Shown piece by piece: positions 6,123 through 8,876 of a DNA stretch of 8,876 nucleotides (the stretch's first letter is position 1; every line of letters starts with the position of its first letter). The DNA lies in NCBI GenBank assembly GCA_964549785.1, contig CAZJXA010000141.1, forward strand, positions 1-8,876, given 5' to 3'. Under the pieces are notes generated by a model that was given only the letters and a program-made list of their open reading frames with translations, was not told the origin of the DNA and searched no databases. The position numbers and the translations under genes were made by a program. The stretch comes from JBEIUO01 sp964549785 (GTDB lineage Bacteria; Planctomycetota; Phycisphaerae; Phycisphaerales; UBA1924).

Positions 6123-6455
6123 TCAACGACGGGACCAAACGCCCAGCGCCTTCGCGAGTACCGCACCAGCCGCCATCGCGATCAGGATTGTCGTGATAGG
6201 TCGAGCGCCAGCCGTTTCGCCGAGTTTAAGATGGGCTTCGTCAGCCCGCTCTCGCCCCTGCTCCGCAAGTTCTGCGATCGTTTCCTTTGCCGAGTCGACC
6301 GCATGGCGAGTGTGCCCGGCAGCGGAATCGATGCCGCCACCCAGCAGGCTGGCCATGTCTCTTTTGAGTGAAGAAAGATCCTGGCGGAGCAAATCAAGAG
6401 GATCGGCGGTACGGGGGTCCAACGCCTTGGCGCGACCGTTTGTGGAACTTTTCAT
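6123..6455 (-). CDS. DUF883/YqjD-ElaB-like membrane-anchored helical protein
   Basis: The start is ATG 6455, with GAAGGGA six bases upstream; an upstream in-frame extension to 6515 has no such support. The 110-residue protein has a soluble helical segment rich in Ala, Glu, Lys and Arg (DLLRQDLSSLKRDMASLLGG at 21-40, then HAVDSAKETIAELAEQGRERADEAH) and a single C-terminal membrane helix at about 87-105 (ITTILIAMAAGAVLAKALG) ending in SRR. This layout matches the DUF883 family. E. coli YqjD and ElaB of that family are C-tail-anchored, associate with ribosomes and are induced in stationary phase or stress. The usual 'hP' before the anchor is represented by RPITT. A similar role here is inference. 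It is probably the first gene of an operon with the three-helix protein. Confidence 0.75.
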   Translation of the reverse strand: MKSSTNGRAKALDPRTADPLDLLRQDLSSLKRDMASLLGGGIDSAAGHTRHAVDSAKETIAELAEQGRERADEAHLKLGETAGARPITTILIAMAAGAVLAKALGVWSRR

Positions 6456-6461
6456 GTTTCG

Positions 6462-6468
6462 TCCCTTC
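6462..6468 (-). promoter_or_regulatory. Shine-Dalgarno site of the DUF883-like gene
   Basis: GAAGGGA on the minus strand, six bases before ATG 6455. It picks this start over upstream in-frame alternatives. Confidence 0.55.
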
Positions 6469-6588
6469 GTGTAAATGTGGCGACCTATTCGCCTACGTGA
6501 GAATGTCGGCTCCACTTCCGTGAAGAAGATGTTTTGGCGGTGAAATGCGGCTCAGGGACTCCACAGAGCGGATTTCCGGAATTGCGGA

Positions 6589-7050
6589 TCAGCCGGGGAA
6601 CAGGGTTTCGCCGCGTGCAATTCGCCGAATCGCTACCAAAACATCCATTGGATCGGCGAGTTTGGAGATCAGCCCCCATCCGCCTGCGGCGAAAACGGCG
6701 TCGCTGGTTTCCAAATCGTCGTACCCGCTGAAAACTAAGACCCGCGCTGGCGACCCCGATGCCGCAAGGGCACCCAACGCGTTCAGGGGCGGGAGCCCGG
6801 GCATAGTGAGATCCAACAGCACGACGTCCGCGTTCAAACTCCGCGCGTCATCAAGAAGTGTGTCGGCGGTCGAGAGGCATCCAATGCAGCACATGTCGGA
6901 CTGCCGGTTGAGCAGCATTCGATAGGCGTCCGTCAGCTTGACCGAGTCATCCACGCAGAGAACCCGTATCAGACTGGGGGCGGGATTGGGATGGTGGGGG
7001 TTGATCAAGCGAGGTAATAGAGCACTGGGATGGCGTACGGACTCCGCCAA
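6589..7050 (-). CDS. Receiver-only response regulator
   Basis: This 153-residue protein is one CheY-like receiver domain preceded by about 27 extra residues. Visible residues are the acidic pair D34-D35 in VLCVDDS, the phosphoacceptor D80 in DVVLLDLTMPG, the switch residue S108 in VLVFSGYDD and the conserved K130 in GLISKLADP. All are present, so phosphorylation should be possible. The chain stops at RRIARGETLFPG, where NarL/FixJ-type regulators continue into a DNA-binding domain, and no HTH is seen in the 133 bases that follow. It may act by protein-protein contact. No histidine kinase is in the window, so it is an orphan here. The TTG start at 7050 has only weak Shine-Dalgarno support; TTG 7008 would remove 14 non-domain residues. 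Confidence 0.87.
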   Translation of the reverse strand: MAESVRHPSALLPRLINPHHPNPAPSLIRVLCVDDSVKLTDAYRMLLNRQSDMCCIGCLSTADTLLDDARSLNADVVLLDLTMPGLPPLNALGALAASGSPARVLVFSGYDDLETSDAVFAAGGWGLISKLADPMDVLVAIRRIARGETLFPG

Positions 7051-7164
7051 TTGCTCTCATAGGCGAAAGCCCCCATGGCAGTGAGCCCTGCCCAGACAAA
7101 CCGTAGAGATGATAACCCTGATCTTAGCACGGCAGCCGGACGTCGTTCGGGTTAGATGCGCGGG

Positions 7165-7192
7165 AAAACGGCGGCTGGGAGACCGCCATTTT
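7165..7192. terminator. Possible bidirectional terminator hairpin
   Basis: GGCGG (7170-7174) and CCGCC (7183-7187) enclose an eight-base loop. They are flanked by AAAA (7165-7168) and TTTT (7189-7192), which could extend the stem past one mismatch. The symmetry gives a short T-run on both strands. It lies about 100 bases after the stop of the small membrane-protein gene (minus strand). The stem and T-run are short, so the call is tentative. Confidence 0.35.
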
Positions 7193-7292
7193 GAGCGACC
7201 AAGCCGAGCCGTCCGACGCATCCGACCTCTGCGCGTGGCTGCGTTGGTCGCGCCCAGTACGATTTTGAGTGTTTCTGCTTATGGGTTTAGAG

Positions 7293-7577
7293 TCAAACCA
7301 GCGAAGATGCATGGCCCGCCGGGGCCACTTCATGGCCCCCGAGTACGATTTTGGTGGGCGGCCGCGATGCGAGCAGAGCCCGGCTAGCGCGTTCCCAAAT
7401 CAAATGAACCACACACGCGATCAGGAGAATGACCGCAACCACAAACCCCACATCCCAAACCACGCCAAACGCCTGATGTGGGACGAACAAGGCCTCGTGT
7501 CCGAAGCCTGCGGCGAACAGGGCCAGCACGATCGCCAACGCTGCCTGGAGACGGATGGATTCTTCCTTTTGGAACAT
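7293..7577 (-). CDS. Small two-helix membrane protein, hypothetical
   Basis: The 94-residue protein has an ATG start and two clear membrane helices at about 9-25 (RLQAALAIVLALFAAGF) and 38-61 (FGVVWDVGFVVAVILLIACVVHLI). The helices are joined by a short loop (GHEALFVPHQA), and a basic-then-polar tail follows (WERASRALLASR, then KIVLGGHEVAPAGHASSLV). By the positive-inside rule both ends would be cytoplasmic. I recognise no family. No good Shine-Dalgarno is near the start, but a possible promoter lies 35-63 bases upstream. It sits between plsC and the response regulator on the same strand, with gaps of 153 and 242 bases, so it may be transcribed alone. The hydrophobic pattern supports a real gene; the function is unknown. 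Confidence 0.6.
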   Translation of the reverse strand: MFQKEESIRLQAALAIVLALFAAGFGHEALFVPHQAFGVVWDVGFVVAVILLIACVVHLIWERASRALLASRPPTKIVLGGHEVAPAGHASSLV

Positions 7578-7611
7578 AACCGGGCCGATCCCCCAAACAA
7601 GCGAAAACGGG

Positions 7612-7640
7612 ATTACTGTTAGCTACTAGTCTACTTACAA
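7612..7640 (-). promoter_or_regulatory. Possible sigma-70-type promoter of the small membrane protein
   Basis: On the minus strand TTGTAA (7640-7635) and AGTAAT (7617-7612) are separated by 17 bases, each matching the sigma-70 consensus at four of six positions. The patch is AT-rich compared with its GC-rich surroundings and lies upstream of the ATG at 7577. No transcription evidence exists. Confidence 0.25.
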
Positions 7641-7730
7641 TAATCGAGCAAACCCTGAACCAGGTGTGAACCCGCGTTCATGATGGCGATTTACACTCCG
7701 AGCAGCCTTTCCGGAATGCTCGCCTGCACA

Positions 7731-8525
7731 TCACCCCGGACGATGTTCGCCCGACTGACGAGTGGCTGGCGGACGTGCCCGCCGACCGGCCGCCGACTCG
7801 GTTTTGGCCCAGGCGGGCTCGTCGCCGGGTCCGGGGGGCGGATATCTGCCCCGCGTTTCTTCGCGCATTTCGCGCCGCAGGTGGAGACGCAGCGCATCCA
7901 CCTCTCGCGCCAACCGGGCCAGCCCTTCACCGGCTCCGGCACCCATCAATTCTTCCGGGGCGATCGCATTTCCATATCGAAGCCCGATCCGCTTGCCCCA
8001 TATCCGCGGCCACCCGCCCCGCGGAAATGCGTCGAAGCAGCCCTCCAACCCGACGGGTACCACCGGACACCCCGCCTTCCTGACGAGCAACGCGACTCCT
8101 CGCTTGAACTCATCCATCGAGCCGTCCTGTGTCCGCGATCCTTCTGGAAAGATAATGACCGCGTGCCCTTCGCCGAGCCTTCGCAGAATTTCCTTGATGG
8201 CGGCCCCGTCACCGCCCTCCTCCTTGATCGGCGTGGCGTTCAACGACCCGATGAGCCACCCGAAAAATTTCCATTTGAAAAGCCCGGCGCGAGCGACGAA
8301 GCTCGCATGCCGTGAGATGTACAGGCACACAAACGGCGGATCGATGTAACTCTGATGGTTTGCAGCCAGCAACAGAGGCCCTGTCGAAGGCACGTTCTCG
8401 GCCCCTGAAATGATCGGTCGGTATAGCACGCGATAGACGCCGCGGACAACCCAACGGCACATCTCGTACCACAACGTTCGGAGCAGCCCGGCGTTGGGCT
8501 GCCGGAGCCGAAGCGGAACACTCAT
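7731..8525 (-). CDS. plsC: 1-acyl-sn-glycerol-3-phosphate acyltransferase (PlsC/LPLAT family)
   Basis: This 264-residue enzyme is expected to transfer an acyl chain to lysophosphatidic acid, giving phosphatidic acid at the inner membrane during phospholipid synthesis. The LPLAT motifs appear in order: the catalytic NHQSYID (H57 and D62, HX4D), the GLFKWKFFGWLIGSLNATPI block (81-100), FPEGSRTQDG (126-135) and VVPVGLEG (155-162). The N-terminal segment WYEMCRWVVRGVYRVLYRPI may sit on the membrane surface; no strong transmembrane helix is seen. The length is usual up to about residue 225. Beyond that is a Pro/Arg-rich tail (about 225-264) with no obvious fold. It follows cytidylate kinase after 120 bases, an order seen in many bacteria (cmk-plsC), which supports a lipid role. 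Related LPLAT enzymes acting on other acceptors cannot be excluded. Confidence 0.9.
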   Translation of the reverse strand: MSVPLRLRQPNAGLLRTLWYEMCRWVVRGVYRVLYRPIISGAENVPSTGPLLLAANHQSYIDPPFVCLYISRHASFVARAGLFKWKFFGWLIGSLNATPIKEEGGDGAAIKEILRRLGEGHAVIIFPEGSRTQDGSMDEFKRGVALLVRKAGCPVVPVGLEGCFDAFPRGGWPRIWGKRIGLRYGNAIAPEELMGAGAGEGLARLAREVDALRLHLRREMREETRGRYPPPGPGDEPAWAKTESAAGRRARPPATRQSGEHRPG

Positions 8526-8645
8526 CGCCGGCCGGCTTCCGTCGGGAACCGCAAGATGTTTTTGCTCGCTGGCCCTTCGCTCATTTTCTTCCGCTCGGAG
8601 CGGCGTTCGTGAGCCACCCCGGTTGCTTGGTGTTGCCTTGCCGTT

Positions 8646-8876
8646 CTAATGAGGCCTTTCCGCGCGTTCCCGAACCAGTCGTTCCATCTCGTCGATCACG
8701 CGACCAAACTCCATCGCCGACGAATCCACCACCACGGCGTCACTCGGGCACACGAGCGGCCCTACTTGCCGCTGCTGGTCGCTAGCATCGCGCGCGTTAA
8801 TCTCTTCCAGTATCGCCGCCTCGTCCGCCTCCAGCCCGCTCGCCCGAAATTGGGCCGCCCGCCGCTTGGCCCGCAC
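8646..8876 (-). CDS. cmk: Cytidylate kinase, C-terminal end (5' part outside window)
   Basis: The visible 76 residues match the C-terminal end of bacterial CMP kinase, which phosphorylates CMP and dCMP for nucleotide and phospholipid (CDP-diacylglycerol) synthesis. Recognisable parts are RAKRRAAQF, the ILEEINARDASDQQRQVGPL segment, where the kinase has its conserved ..RD..D..R...PL.. pattern, and the strand DAVVVDSS followed by a helix ending RVIDEMERLVRERAE. The frame runs to the window edge, so the GTG there is an internal Val and the nucleotide-binding N-terminus is missing only because of the cut. The gene precedes plsC on the same strand. Identification rests on about one third of the protein. 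Confidence 0.87.
   Translation of the reverse strand: MRAKRRAAQFRASGLEADEAAILEEINARDASDQQRQVGPLVCPSDAVVVDSSAMEFGRVIDEMERLVRERAERPH

Noticed and set aside
6479..6493. Inverted repeat GGCGA/TCGCC upstream of the DUF883-like gene as an operator
   Set aside because: A five-base stem is too short to separate from chance in this composition.
6456..6515. N-terminal extension of the DUF883-like protein to 6515
   Set aside because: ATG 6455 has a good ribosome-binding site, and the extra 20 residues are unlike the family.
6456..6588. Remnant HTH domain after the response regulator
   Set aside because: None of the frames shows a LuxR-type helix-turn-helix, and the gap is too short for one. The protein is best read as receiver-only, not a frameshifted gene.
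8591..8603. Palindrome CCGCTCGGAGCGG between cmk and plsC as a terminator
   Set aside because: Only one base is left for the loop, and no T-run follows on either strand. In GC-rich DNA this can occur by chance.

Overview
The window is a GC-rich bacterial chromosome segment with tightly packed genes, several GTG and TTG starts and weak ribosome-binding sites. An archaeal-type ApgM, a cytidylate kinase next to a PlsC-type acyltransferase, and a BON protein with a very long Tyr/Gly/Gln/Ser-rich region suggest a Planctomycetota-like organism. That taxonomic guess is inference. No plasmid, phage-integration, IS or CRISPR signature was seen.

Left part, plus strand (1-3555): the 3' end of a beta-repeat protein of unknown function; an ApgM-type phosphoglycerate mutase (possibly a homoserine kinase relative); a Pro-rich five-helix membrane protein whose ATG overlaps the apgM stop (ATGA); and, 22 bases later, an agmatinase/guanidinohydrolase-family ureohydrolase. 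The last three look like one transcription unit, though the membrane protein's role in it is unknown.

Right part, minus strand (8876 down to 3732): the C-terminal end of cytidylate kinase, a PlsC-like acyltransferase, a small two-helix membrane protein, an orphan receiver-only response regulator, a DUF883/YqjD-ElaB-like anchored helical protein, a three-helix membrane protein ending at a strong intrinsic terminator, and a 471-residue BON protein. The DUF883-like gene and the three-helix gene probably form an operon resembling the yqjD-yqjE arrangement. DUF883-type and BON/OsmY-type proteins are linked in other bacteria to osmotic or stationary-phase stress, so this stretch may be an envelope or stress-response cluster.

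The two halves converge at 3556-3731, where a hairpin is followed on the minus strand by a short T-run. No gene-free stretch exceeds 300 bases. The most unusual item is the BON protein: one predicted folded domain embedded in a low-complexity YG/SYGQ-rich chain with no signal peptide, resembling in composition the FUS/EWS-type condensate-forming domains of eukaryotes. Its leader carries two perfect inverted repeats.
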